From positions 1 through 64,000 of the forward strand of contig JBPOHE010000059.1 in assembly GCA_052035915.1 (NCBI GenBank): a stretch of DNA of 64,000 nt, given 5' to 3'. The stretch's first letter is position 1. The number at the start of each line of letters is the position of its first letter. The DNA is from JBPOHE01 sp052035915. Its GTDB lineage: Bacteria > Pseudomonadota > Gammaproteobacteria > Chromatiales > Chromatiaceae. The notes under the pieces are model-generated. The model saw nothing but the letters and a program-made list of their open reading frames with translations. It did not search any database and had not been told where the DNA came from. The position numbers and the translations under genes are program-made. Below are positions 18,446 to 29,192 of the stretch, piece after piece.

Positions 18446-18626
18446 TTCGAGGACAAGGCTAGGTGGGCGATTTGGGCGATAAAACACGCCGAGATGCCCA
18501 GTGGAGCTAAAGGAAAGTTTCTGTAAAACAGCGACTTAAAGACTGCCGTGTGAATTCATGTCCATATACCCGTACACGAAGGACCGTGACAGATGAGCGG
18601 TAAATCAGCGGGTTACGGGCGGGCGA

Positions 18627-18651
18627 GTTGGGCGAAAAAATTCCGCCCAAC
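18627..18651 (-). terminator. hairpin after the 259-residue gene
   Basis: A perfect 8-bp stem (gttgggcg / cgcccaac) with the loop aaaaaattc, 6 bases beyond the stop of the leftward gene at 18657-19436. It has no clear U-tract in the leftward direction, so termination is probable but not certain. The remaining sequence to alpA (18446-18626) holds no gene I can support. Confidence 0.5.
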
Positions 18652-18656
18652 TTTCT

Positions 18657-19436
18657 TCACTTCATGTTCTTTTTGATGGTTCCAGCACTTCGTCCGTGGG
18701 CGCACTCCATTTTGGCGATCTGCTGCGAGTACCAGACATCGGACATATTCGGCCGCGTCTTTTTTAGCGCCCGGTACTCTTTCCGCCACTGCTTGTGCAT
18801 GGTGGCGGTCTCCAGTTTGCGCACATCCCGCCGGGCCGTGTTGGGGGTATAGCGGGCATCCCCGGTGGCGGCGCTATCCACCAATTGCCGGATCAGGCTA
18901 GCATCAAGGGATAAGGCCCCGTCGATCAACTGGATGGCATCGACCAAGGGAATACTGTTTGATCCAGCAACCAGCGCCAATTCATCAGTCGTATGCAGGC
19001 AAAGCATCTGGGCACGCTTTTCACCGCTGACCAGTCCCAGTTCCAGCAGCTTTCCCCCATCCAATCGTTTGCCGCTGAAGCGAAGGGTGAGGGTGTCGGC
19101 GATCCATCGGGCAAGCTGCCCCTGGGTCAAATGCCACTGCTGCAATCGGGCTGGCGGAATCTTCACCCTGCCGAAGTTGCGGTTCTCGCAGGCGACGAAG
19201 GCGCGGATGGCTTGCCCGTCAGCGGCAGGAAATATCTCGACCAGCATCGGGCAGCTTTCCTCACAACCAGGGCATTCAACCGTTTCGGCAAGGTCACCGG
19301 GTTTCAGCCAACCGGCCTTCTGGAAGGTATCAATCGCCCCCTCCGGCCACCGGCGAACCTGCTCCCACGGAATCGTGGAATCGCCATCGGTGCCAAGGCA
19401 CCGCAACAACTCCCGGACGGCATCCCCTAGCCTCAT
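18657..19436 (-). CDS. island protein of unknown function
   Basis: A protein of 259 residues. The N-terminal part carries a likely zinc site (VECPGCEESC), followed by a mixed domain with RFSGKRLDGGKLLELGL, and a C-terminal helical, basic region (TARRDVRKLETATMHKQWRK and MSDVWYSQQIAKMECAHGRS). The C-terminus looks like a short helix-turn-helix. It overlaps the preceding gene by 4 bases (ATGA), so both belong to one leftward operon starting at about 19911. No function recognised. Confidence 0.7.
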   Translation of the reverse strand: MRLGDAVRELLRCLGTDGDSTIPWEQVRRWPEGAIDTFQKAGWLKPGDLAETVECPGCEESCPMLVEIFPAADGQAIRAFVACENRNFGRVKIPPARLQQWHLTQGQLARWIADTLTLRFSGKRLDGGKLLELGLVSGEKRAQMLCLHTTDELALVAGSNSIPLVDAIQLIDGALSLDASLIRQLVDSAATGDARYTPNTARRDVRKLETATMHKQWRKEYRALKKTRPNMSDVWYSQQIAKMECAHGRSAGTIKKNMK

Positions 19437-19911
19437 GCGGTGCTATCTTCCTCGGTGGGCTCCGGCTCCACCAGTTCGATGCCGGATGCGGTCAGCATGT
19501 TGCGGATGATTTCATCACGTCCCACATGGCGCAGGTTGCACCAGGCCGGATAGCTGATTTGGAATGTATGGGTCTTGCTGCGCGTACCTGGGAGGGGAGC
19601 AAAGAAAGTGACCTTGATTTCCGCCTGGGTGACATGGAAGGGCGGCGGGTCGAGCTTGTCGATCAGGTCATAGACGGCCTTCGGGTTGCGCGTCGGGTCT
19701 GCCTCCACGGTCACCTTCCGTTTACCACCACCGATCAAAGATAGGCGAAGGCGACCTCGGCCAGGACGCCATGCTTTTCCTGGAAATAGCGGCCCAGCAG
19801 CGCGTTGGGCGTGCGCTGAAAAAGGTGATGGGTGAAAAGTCGCGTGCCATATCCCTCTTCCTCGCTGAGGCGGAACCAATCCCTTGGATTATACGGGACG
19901 TTGCAGTACAT
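19433..19911 (-). pseudogene. island protein of unknown function, two adjoining frames
   Basis: Two protein-like segments lie end to end in different frames. The first, from ATG at 19911, encodes 58 residues with FRLSEEEGYGTRLFTHHLFQ and HGVLAEVAFAYL and stops at 19735-19737. The second continues at once as IGGGKRKVTVEADPTRNPKA, LDPPPFHVTQAEIKVTFFAP and NLRHVGRDEIIRNMLTASGI and ends at 19433. The sequence of the second frame before this point looks like noise. Either one gene carries a frameshift near 19738, or the second starts at a TTG overlapping the stop (TTGA) without a ribosome binding site. I favour the frameshift. Function unknown. Confidence 0.5.
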
Positions 19912-19926
19912 TACAGTACATTTGCA
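19903..19926. promoter_or_regulatory. direct repeats in the divergent control region
   Basis: The sequence gcagtacattacagtacatttgcag contains CAGTACATT twice, 10 bases apart. It sits between the leftward operon starting at 19911 and the rightward ribbon-helix-helix gene at 19947. Such paired short repeats are typical operators for ribbon-helix-helix regulators, so autoregulation by that gene is plausible. Confidence 0.35.
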
Positions 19927-19946
19927 GCTAGTCTGACAGGGGAGCC

Positions 19947-20138
19947 ATGGCCACCACCAAGACCGCCACACTGACCTTTCGCATCGACCCCGGCGTGAAG
20001 GAGGCGTTGCGCACCGCCGCGCAACAGGAGCACCGCTCCATCGCCAACATGGTGGAGGTGCTGATCCGGGACTATTGCGGGCGTAATGGCATCCCGATCG
20101 AAGAGCCGACATCAAAGCTCGGAGCAGGAAAGAAATGA
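19947..20138 (+). CDS. ribbon-helix-helix (CopG/Arc-like) DNA-binding protein
   Basis: A protein of 63 residues. The strand TATLTFRIDPGVKEAL is followed by two helices (AAQQEHRSIANMVEVLIRDY), the classical RHH pattern. A strong ribosome binding site (AGGGGAG) precedes the ATG. It starts the rightward half of the island, 37 bases before the methylase gene, and may repress that operon or its own promoter. An antitoxin role is possible but no toxin partner is adjacent. Confidence 0.85.
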   Translation: MATTKTATLTFRIDPGVKEALRTAAQQEHRSIANMVEVLIRDYCGRNGIPIEEPTSKLGAGKK

Positions 20139-20174
20139 GCATGAGCCACAACAAGAACAGCAGGGAGCCGAGCC

Positions 20175-20957
20175 GTGGCGGCGACTTGTAAGACAACGAA
20201 CAAGGGGCAAGCAGGCGCACCTCGTGCGAATCGTTCATCACGAGCACAACAAGAGCACGATGGCGTGCAAGGTGCCGCCAAAGTCAGCGATAGCCAAACA
20301 AGCCTGGTGAAAACAAAACAGCGCGTCGCCGACCACGGTGAGGTGTTTACCCCCGCGTGGATGGTCGAGGCGATGCTCGACCTCGTAAAGGAAGAATCCG
20401 AGCGTATCGACTCCCGCTTTCTTGAGCCGGCGTGTGGAAGTGGGAACTTTCTTGTCCAGGTGCTCAAGCGGAAGCTCGTTGCCGTTCAGTGCAAGTTCGG
20501 CAAGTCCGAGTTCGAAAAGCAGCACTACGCGCTGCTGGCGCTGATGTGCATCTATGGCATTGAGCTGTTGGCGGACAACATCGCCGAGTGCCGCGCGAAC
20601 ATGCTGGAAGTTCTCGCCGATTACCTGAATTTGAAGGAATCGGATGAACTGTATCGGGTCGCTTCCTACGTGTTATCACAAAACCTCGTCCACGGTGACG
20701 CCTTAACGATGCTCACCGGCGATGGTCAGCCGATCACCTTCGCGGAATGGGGCTACCTCGGCAAAGGCAAGTTCCAGCGAAGAGACTTCCGCTTCGACGT
20801 CCTCACTGGCATGTCCAAACACACCGCGCAGGGCTCACTGTTTGCCAAGCACGAGATTTTCACGCCGACCAGGACCTACCCGCCAATGACGGTGCGAGAG
20901 CTTGCTGCCGGGTTTGTACTAGGGGAACTAGCAGCATTACCCGTGGACAAGGCATGA
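20175..20957 (+). CDS. SAM-dependent DNA N6-adenine methyltransferase-like protein, short
   Basis: A protein of 260 residues. It contains DHGEVFTPAWMVEAMLDLV, the entry motif of N6-adenine methylases of type I/Eco57I style, and motif I FLEPACGSGNFLVQVL (about residues 82-97) that binds AdoMet, followed by IYGIELLADNIAECRANMLE. The catalytic NPPY motif is absent; after VHGDALTML the chain continues as FQRRDFRFDVLTGMSKHTA. It may be a methylase accessory subunit or need the second methylase of the cluster. GTG is chosen as start because AGGGAG lies 7 bases upstream; conserved sequence begins near residue 45. It overlaps the next gene by 4 bases. Confidence 0.8.
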   Translation: MAATCKTTNKGQAGAPRANRSSRAQQEHDGVQGAAKVSDSQTSLVKTKQRVADHGEVFTPAWMVEAMLDLVKEESERIDSRFLEPACGSGNFLVQVLKRKLVAVQCKFGKSEFEKQHYALLALMCIYGIELLADNIAECRANMLEVLADYLNLKESDELYRVASYVLSQNLVHGDALTMLTGDGQPITFAEWGYLGKGKFQRRDFRFDVLTGMSKHTAQGSLFAKHEIFTPTRTYPPMTVRELAAGFVLGELAALPVDKA

Positions 20958-22105
20958 ATACTGTCACCGCTTCCATCCCCGTGCTTCGCTGGGCGGCGCA
21001 GCGCGCACATCTGAACGACGATGAACTGGCGGCGCGTTTCCACAAGTGGCCCTTGTGGCTCAGTGGCGATGCTCAGCCCACGCTCAAGCAACTGGAAGAC
21101 TTCGCCCGCCTTACGCACACAGCTTTCGGCTACTTCTTTCTGCCCCAGCCACCCGCCCTGGCGCTACCGGTGCCGGACTTCCGCACCCTGCGCGATGAAG
21201 CGCTCGCAGAACCCAGCAGTGACCTGCTGGACACCCTATACCTGTGCCAGCAGCGGCAGGACTGGTACCGCGACCACGCCCGCATGCACGGCCTGCCGGC
21301 CCTGGCATTCGTCGGCAGCGCCAGCGTGCGGGAAGCGCCCATGGCCGTGGCGCAACGTCTGCGCCAGACGCTGGGCCTGTCCGCCGAAGCGCGCCGCCAG
21401 TTGCCCACCTGGACGGACGCACTGCGCCAGTTGATTGCCAAGGCCGAAGACACCGGGGTGATGGTGATGGTCAGTTCCGTCGTGGGCAGCAACAGCCACC
21501 GCAAGCTGGACGTGGGCGAGTTTCGCGGCTTCGCGCTGGCAGACAGCCTTGCCCCGCTGGTCTTCTTGAACGGTGCCGACAGCAAGGCCGCGCAGATGTT
21601 CACGCTGGCGCACGAGCTCGCCCATGTGTGGCTGGGCGCCACGGGCATATCGGACACGCAGGCGGGCCAGGTGCCCGAGCAGCAAACCGAGCGCTGGTGC
21701 AACCAGGTGGCGGCGGAACTGCTGATGCCCCTGGAAGAACTGCGCGCAGCGCACCAGCGCAACACACCGATTCCGGAAGAAATCCAGCGGCTGGCACGCG
21801 AGTTCAAGGTCAGCACCCTGGTCGCCTTGCGCCGCCTGTTCGATGCCGGCTTCATCGATCAGGCCGCGCTCTGGCTGCACTACAGGGAAGAGCAGGAACG
21901 GCTGCGCACCCTGAAGGAACGCAGCAGTCCGGGCGGCGACTTCTACCGCAGCCTGGGCGCACGCACCAGCAAGCGCTTTGCCCGGGCCATCGTGTCCAGC
22001 ACGCTGGAGGGCTTGACCTCGTTTCCGGATGCCTTCCGCATGCTGGGCGTGCGCAAGACGGCCACCTTCTACGAAGCGGCACGCGAGCTGGGGGTGATGC
22101 TGTGA
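20954..22105 (+). CDS. ImmA/IrrE-family metallopeptidase
   Basis: A protein of 383 residues (COG2856-like). The N-terminal part resembles the helical DNA-binding-like region usual in these proteins (LNDDELAARFHKWPLWLSGD; LEDFARLTHTAFGYFFLPQP). The metallopeptidase signature is MFTLAHELAHVWLG (HELAH, near residue 219), with a further Glu in CNQVAAELLMP. ImmA-type peptidases cleave repressors or antitoxins and induce mobile elements or defence genes. It forms a pair with the following DUF4411 PIN protein, overlapping both neighbours by 4 bases, and sits between two methylase genes. Confidence 0.88.
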   Translation: MNTVTASIPVLRWAAQRAHLNDDELAARFHKWPLWLSGDAQPTLKQLEDFARLTHTAFGYFFLPQPPALALPVPDFRTLRDEALAEPSSDLLDTLYLCQQRQDWYRDHARMHGLPALAFVGSASVREAPMAVAQRLRQTLGLSAEARRQLPTWTDALRQLIAKAEDTGVMVMVSSVVGSNSHRKLDVGEFRGFALADSLAPLVFLNGADSKAAQMFTLAHELAHVWLGATGISDTQAGQVPEQQTERWCNQVAAELLMPLEELRAAHQRNTPIPEEIQRLAREFKVSTLVALRRLFDAGFIDQAALWLHYREEQERLRTLKERSSPGGDFYRSLGARTSKRFARAIVSSTLEGLTSFPDAFRMLGVRKTATFYEAARELGVML

Positions 22106-22596
22106 GTTATGTGTTGGATGCCAACGTCTTCATGTCGGCGAAGAACCTGCACTACGGTCTGGATTTTTGCCCGGCATTCTGGGAATGGCTGGCGCACAAG
22201 GGACATACCGGCGCGGTGTTCAGTATCGACAAAGTGGCTGATGAAATCGAGGCCGGCCAGGACGAGTTGACGGACTGGGCCAGAGACCACAGCCAAACAC
22301 TCTTTCGGCGCACGCCGCCCGCATTGGCGCCACAGTTCACCCAGGTCAGCACATGGGCCACCGGACAGCAATACACACCGGCCGCCATCAACACCTTCCT
22401 GCAGGCCGCCGACTTCTACCTCCTCGCACATGCGTTAGCCGGCAACCATGTAGTGGTGACCCACGAGACTCCAGCGAACTCGCCGGGACGCATCAAGATA
22501 CCCAATGCCTGCGTCGGCCTGGGTGTACGGTTCATGACGCCCTACCAGATGCTGCGCATCGAACAAGCACGGTTTGTGCTGGGGGCGCACGCATGA
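22102..22596 (+). CDS. DUF4411 PIN-like nuclease
   Basis: A protein of 164 residues beginning (GTG start) with SYVLDANVFMSAKNLHYGLD: the first PIN acidic residue is in LDANVF. Further acidic positions are in SIDKVADEIEAG and in the region ADFYLLAHALAGNHVVVTHE, and the end has GRIKIPNACVGLGVRFM. DUF4411 proteins are PIN-fold and regularly accompany ImmA/IrrE peptidases in mobile and defence loci; the pair may act like a toxin with its regulator. The GTG overlaps the preceding stop (GTGA) and the stop overlaps the next ATG. Confidence 0.85.
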   Translation: MSYVLDANVFMSAKNLHYGLDFCPAFWEWLAHKGHTGAVFSIDKVADEIEAGQDELTDWARDHSQTLFRRTPPALAPQFTQVSTWATGQQYTPAAINTFLQAADFYLLAHALAGNHVVVTHETPANSPGRIKIPNACVGLGVRFMTPYQMLRIEQARFVLGAHA

Positions 22597-24165
22597 ACGC
22601 CCAAGCGTCCTTCACGCTCCGTGGCCGCAATCCGGATGTGCTGACCTGCATTGCCAACCTTTCCAACGACGAGGTGTTCACGCCGCCCGAGTTTGCCAAT
22701 CGGATGCTGGATACCCTCGCTGAAGCCTGGGCGGCCAGCCACAACGGTGCGGACATCTGGGCTGACAAGACGGTGAAGTTCCTAGACCCGTGCACGAAAT
22801 CGGGCGTTTTTTTGCGGGAAATCACCAGCCGTCTGACCAAGGGGCTTGCAGCCGAAATACCGAATCTTGAAAAGCGCGTGGATCACATCCTGACCAAGCA
22901 GGTTTTCGGTATCGGCATCACCCATCTCACCAGCCTTCTGGCGCGGCGCAGCGTGTATTGCTCGAAGCACGCCAATGGGGAGCACTCCATTGCTAAATCC
23001 TTTGCCCACGATGCCGGAAACATTTGGTTTGAACGGCTAGAACACATCTGGGCGGATACAAAGTGCGTGTATTGCGGTGCACCGCGGACGATCTTTGACC
23101 GCGAAGAGGGCCTAGAGACCCATGCCTATGCGTTTATCCACACCGACGACATTAAGGCTCGGGTTGCCGAGTTGTTTGGAGGCGATATGCAGTTTGACGT
23201 AGTGATTGGTAACCCTCCGTATCAGATGACGGGCGGAGGCGGTGGCAGCAACGATTCATCGATCTACCACCTATTTGTGGAGCAGGCGATGCGGCTCGAG
23301 CCACGTTTCCTAAGCATGGTTATTCCTTCGCGCTGGATGGCCGGCGGGCGAGGTATGGACGAGTTCCGCAAAACCATGCTCACGGACCAGCGCATCAGCC
23401 ACCTCGTTGACTACACAAGGATGTCAACGGCGTTTCCGGGAGTCGATTTCGAGGGGGGCGTCGGTTATTTTCTCTGGAACCGGGAATACAAGGGCGACGC
23501 CGAATACACCTTGTTCCAAGGTGAGGAACGCCACCCGACAATCACCAGAGACCTTGGTGCCCACGACATTTTCATTCGAGACCATCGAGCACTTGGGATT
23601 CTCGAAAAGGTTCAGGCCTTCCGTGAGCCGACTATGAATACAGTGATCAGCGCGGATACCCCGTTCGGCCTTGCAACGAATTTCTCCGATTACAAAGACA
23701 AACCGTTTCGCGGTTCCGTCGCACTCTATCTAACGGATAGGGGGCGACGCACAGTAGCTCACACTGCCCGTGCTGGTATCAGGAAGAACGAGCACTTGAT
23801 TGACACATGGAAGGTGCTACTTCCAGAGGCGTATGGTGAGCGAGGGGCTATCCCCGCGCTGGTTCTCGGGCCTTCAATCGTGGTTCCTCCCGCTTCTGTC
23901 TGTACACAGACTTATCTGGTCGCAGGGCCACTTGCGAGCGAGGAACAGGCACATAGTCTCCAAAGCTATACCCAAACCCGCTTCTTCCGTTTCCTTGTCT
24001 CACTTCGCAAGATTACGCAACACGCGCTTAGGTCAACATATTCATGGGTTCCACTGCAAACCTGGGATTGCGATTGGACCGATGAGATGCTCTACAAAAA
24101 GTACGGCATCACAAAGGACGAGAGTGCATTCATTAACAGCATGATTCGTCCGATGGGCGAGGGTG

Positions 24166-24173
<8 letters not shown>
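22593..24173 (+). CDS. Eco57I-type DNA N6-adenine methyltransferase
   Basis: A protein of 526 residues. It has NDEVFTPPEFANRMLDTL (entry helix), motif I FLDPCTKSGVFLREI (about residues 63-77), a cysteine pair region CVYCGAPRTIFDR, and the catalytic motif IV QFDVVIGNPPYQM (NPPY near residue 208), followed by the target recognition part (FLSMVIPSRWMAGGRGMDEF, FPGVDFEGGVGYFLW). The family methylates adenine N6 and often occurs with a restriction or helicase partner. Motif I has TKSG in place of the usual GSG, which may alter cofactor binding. It overlaps the PIN gene by 4 bases and the helicase gene by 8. Confidence 0.88.
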
Positions 24174-26703
<2,530 letters not shown>

Positions 26704-26705
26704 AG

Positions 26706-26972
26706 ATACCTCTGACTATTCATCCCAATCCCGGCATGGTGCTGATCTGTGACTTCAATACCGGATTCAAGGCCTCTAATAAGATGATCAAGCGGCGGCC
26801 GTTGGTGGTGATCTCGCCCCGGCCTCGCCGCTCGACCAGCTTTGCACCATCGTGCCGTTGAGCACCACCGCCCCAAATCCTGTGGAGCCGTGCCACCATC
26901 GCATGGACCCGCGTTCTTTGCCGGGGAAGCTGGCGCGGAAGGAGACCTGAGCGAAGTGCGATATGCTGGCTG
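26706..26972 (+). pseudogene. PemK/MazF-family toxin, broken by a frameshift and a stop
   Basis: The first frame reads HPNPGMVLICDFNTGFKASN and MIKRRPLVVISPRPRR, the typical N-terminus of PemK-like mRNA interferases, then loses frame near 26830 and stops at 26859. The next frame resumes the family sequence as LCTIVPLSTTAPNPVEPCHH and RMDPRSLPGKLARKET, where a TGA (26948-26950) stands where the family usually has Trp, followed by AKCDMLA. At least two lesions therefore inactivate it. It lies 2 bases after the helicase stop with no antitoxin beside it. Confidence 0.8.
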
Positions 26973-27060
26973 CTGCTGCCAAAAAGAGGCATTCAATAAG
27001 GGATTGTAAGTGCCCATAAGATAATTCTATCGATATGGCCCTCGAAAAATTAGGATCGAC

Positions 27061-27075
27061 TTACCATAATGGTAA
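27061..27075. promoter_or_regulatory. palindrome over the toxin start codon, candidate MqsA operator
   Basis: TTACCATAATGGTAA, two 7-base arms around one base. The start ATG of the toxin (27069-27071) lies inside it. MqsA antitoxins bind palindromes in their own promoter, so this is a good candidate for autoregulation; the exact sequence differs from the E. coli site. Confidence 0.45.
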
Positions 27076-27503
27076 ATAAGACAATCGTCAGCCGCTTTAC
27101 CGGCGATCTCCCATTGAACGATGGGGCGTGTCGCCAGATTGCGGGTGGTCCGCTCTATCCCGCCGGTGAGGTGCTGGCGTTGCTAGCCAGGGAGCGGGAA
27201 CAGGCCATCGCGTTGTGGACACGAAAGTGCAAGTCGGATGTCCAGAAATATGGGCTCAACCTGGACGATCTGTATGGTTTGCTGGATGAGGCGTTGCGCA
27301 ATGGGAGCTACAGGGGTTCGGAGTGGTGCGTGCAGAGGCCGAACGGCCCCTGGGCCGCTTGCGATGTCTACCGCTTGTTTCGCAATGAGTGGATCGAAAA
27401 CGCCCACAAGTTTATGAAGATGGAGTACTACCTCAAATTTGCGATGGCCCGCTCCGGGCAATTGCTGTTGTTGGTGTCCTGCCATCTCTCGGAAGATAGG
27501 TGA
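27069..27503 (+). CDS. MqsR-like toxin of a toxin-antitoxin-chaperone module
   Basis: A protein of 144 residues. The central segment YPAGEVLALLAREREQAI is followed by QKYGLNLDDLYGLLDEAL, SEWCVQRPNGPWAACDVYRL and EYYLKFAMARSGQLLLLVSC. The last part parallels MqsR (WQDVYRP then YLKxxV and LIVSF), an mRNA interferase of the RelE-like fold. The chain is longer than E. coli MqsR (98 residues), with an extra N-terminal part. Identification also rests on the adjacent MqsA-type antitoxin and SecB-like chaperone. The ribosome binding site is weak (AGGA, 13 bases upstream). Confidence 0.72.
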   Translation: MVNKTIVSRFTGDLPLNDGACRQIAGGPLYPAGEVLALLAREREQAIALWTRKCKSDVQKYGLNLDDLYGLLDEALRNGSYRGSEWCVQRPNGPWAACDVYRLFRNEWIENAHKFMKMEYYLKFAMARSGQLLLLVSCHLSEDR

Positions 27504-27508
27504 TTGCA

Positions 27509-28078
27509 ATGGCGAAGAATGATGATCTCTGCCGCATCTGCGGTGAAGGGCATCTCACCGTACAGGTTGAGAGAAATCCCGTTGAGTACAACGGCGTCAG
27601 CGAGGAATTGGACTCGTTTTACTCGGTCTGTGATGCCTGTGGCAGCGAACAGGCGGATGCCGCCCAGACCCGCGCCAACAAGCGCCTGATGGTCGCCTTC
27701 AAAAAGCGGGTGGACGGCCTGCTGACTGGCACCGAGGTGCGGGCACTTCGGGAAAAATTAGGACTGAGCCAGGCTGAAGCTGCAAAGATCTTTGGTGGTG
27801 GCCCGGTGGCCTTCTCCAAGTATGAAAGCGATGATGTGGCCCAGTCCGAAGCCATGGACAAGCTGTTGCGATTGGCGGCTGAATTGCCTCCTGCTTTCGA
27901 TCTGTTGTGCCGCAGGGCTGGTCTTGAGCGTGTTCCCGCTGGTGGGCAATGGCGACAGGCGGAAAGCTGGCAGGCAGAGCCACGCTACCCGGCAGAGGCC
28001 AGACGACCCAGATTACGTGAGGTTTCCAGTTCTAAGTCGAGTGCTGACCAGCAGGCGAGATACAGGGACGTAGCATGA
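27509..28078 (+). CDS. mqsA: MqsA-type antitoxin with C-terminal extension
   Basis: A protein of 189 residues. The N-terminal zinc domain has CRICGEGHL and VCDACGSEQ (two CxxC pairs). The C-terminal DNA-binding domain has VRALREKLGLSQAEAAKIFG and FSKYESDDVAQSEAMDKLLR, a helix-turn-helix of the Xre/MqsA kind. Beyond this domain about 50 extra residues follow (GGQWRQAESWQAEPRYPAEA and onwards), absent from two-component MqsA. In chaperone-controlled modules such a tail is the chaperone addiction segment that exposes the antitoxin to degradation unless the chaperone binds. ATG at 27509 has AGGTG upstream; a GTG at 27500 overlapping the toxin stop is possible. Confidence 0.87.
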   Translation: MAKNDDLCRICGEGHLTVQVERNPVEYNGVSEELDSFYSVCDACGSEQADAAQTRANKRLMVAFKKRVDGLLTGTEVRALREKLGLSQAEAAKIFGGGPVAFSKYESDDVAQSEAMDKLLRLAAELPPAFDLLCRRAGLERVPAGGQWRQAESWQAEPRYPAEARRPRLREVSSSKSSADQQARYRDVA

Positions 28079-28593
28079 TCAGCGCCGGTTTACAGAAGGC
28101 CATAGACAGCCTGAACATACAGGATGTTTATGTTCGTGATCAGGTTGCCAGTTGCATTGGGGATTTCGACCCCAAGTATTCGGCGGAGATTGAGCGACTG
28201 ACCATTCAGCAAATGCACTTGGTTAAACAGGCCAGTGTGGTTGCACTGGATGACGAAAGCCAGTTGTTGAGGGTGTTTATTCGGCTGGGCGCGCGCTGGG
28301 TCGATCCAGAAGAAAAAAAAGAAGAACTAGCCGTTAGGGCAGTGATAGAAGCGGAGTTCATTGCCGAATATCAGATGACCGCTACGCTGGAACAGGCTTG
28401 TATCGATGAATTCTCCCTCAAGAATGCCAGTTATCATATCTGGCCCTATTGGCGAGAGTTGTTGAGTAACCAGTGTGCTCGGATGCACCTGCCGAGGTTG
28501 ACTCTGCCTGCCGTTCAGTTGGCGCATAATCGGCACCAAAATGCAGGGGCGTTAGAGTCTCCAGAAGATCATTCAACGGATACTGCCACATAA
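28075..28593 (+). CDS. SecB-like chaperone of the TAC module
   Basis: A protein of 172 residues, overlapping the antitoxin by 4 bases (ATGA). The C-terminal part reads YHIWPYWRELLSNQCARMHL then PRLTLPAVQLAHN, which parallels the SecB signature FPYAREx(n)RGxFPxLxLxPVNF. The middle shows strand-rich sequence with SQLLRVFIRLGARWV, as in the SecB fold. In TAC systems this chaperone protects the antitoxin tail from proteases and so keeps the toxin neutralised. It is larger than export SecB by a C-terminal polar tail (QNAGALESPEDHS). Confidence 0.8.
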   Translation: MISAGLQKAIDSLNIQDVYVRDQVASCIGDFDPKYSAEIERLTIQQMHLVKQASVVALDDESQLLRVFIRLGARWVDPEEKKEELAVRAVIEAEFIAEYQMTATLEQACIDEFSLKNASYHIWPYWRELLSNQCARMHLPRLTLPAVQLAHNRHQNAGALESPEDHSTDTAT

Positions 28594-28934
28594 GGTTCCC
28601 GATAAATCGGGCTTGTAAGACTACCTCCGGGTAGCAGACTCCAATCGGTGATGACGCCTTATTGAAGCGGGTGGGACTGGGGCCTCTGATCCAAGGCTTT
28701 GCATCGCAAGGTGCAGGGCCTATTGTCTATCTGGAGACCGGATTCACTCGAACCGCCCGTCACGCCGCTTGCAATCGAACGGCGCAAGCGCCGCGCGGGG
28801 CTACGCCGTGCCAGGATTCGGGGCCGCCAGACTCAGACTGCCTGGAGGCCCCAACGTAGTAACTCGCTGGTGTCGAACCCGCCCAGATCGTCGCCGGCCA
28901 ACCAGCTCGCCGCTTCGTCCTACACGAGGTTACG
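28594..28934. other. intergenic region after the TAC module
   Basis: About 340 bases with no gene I can support. Near its start lie two small hairpins (cccgataaatcggg at 28597-28610, ctacctccgggtag shortly after) that could help end the TAC transcript. The rest has short open frames in several phases, all without a convincing start or codon pattern. Confidence 0.4.
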
Positions 28935-29192
28935 ATGACCAGTTTTGCGCCTGATCAGGTAGTGCGGTGCCCCGTTTGCCGCGGTTTGGTAAAGCGCCAG
29001 CACTTCGCCAGCATCAACCTTTCCCCGCATCTTTTTCCTGATGGGTTCAAGGCCATTGCCAAGGGGGAAGTCACCTGTCCAATCTGTAGGGCTGAGATTG
29101 ACGCATCTCCTCTTGTCGCTTTGGCTAAGTTGGATGCTCCTTGGAAGACGGGGGTATGGGCGGGCATTCCGTATCTAAATCCTCGCTGCTAG
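28935..29192 (+). CDS. small double-CxxC protein, probable zinc binding
   Basis: A protein of 85 residues with two cysteine pairs (VRCPVCRGLVKRQHF and VTCPICRAEIDASP) about 37 residues apart, suggesting a zinc ribbon. A ribosome binding site (GAGG) stands 6 bases before the ATG. The start of the chain MTSFAPDQVVRCP is free of signal sequence. Its 3' end overlaps the 3' end of the integrase remnant on the other strand by 4 bases. No family recognised. Confidence 0.55.
   Translation: MTSFAPDQVVRCPVCRGLVKRQHFASINLSPHLFPDGFKAIAKGEVTCPICRAEIDASPLVALAKLDAPWKTGVWAGIPYLNPRC

Noticed and set aside
21244..22101. Frame extending the DUF4411 gene upstream
   Set aside because: Ala/Gly/Arg-rich noise antisense in phase to the ImmA gene; the PIN start motif begins at the GTG at 22102.
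28662..28934. Short frames after the TAC module
   Set aside because: Three overlapping phases are open with no ribosome binding site or recognisable protein.
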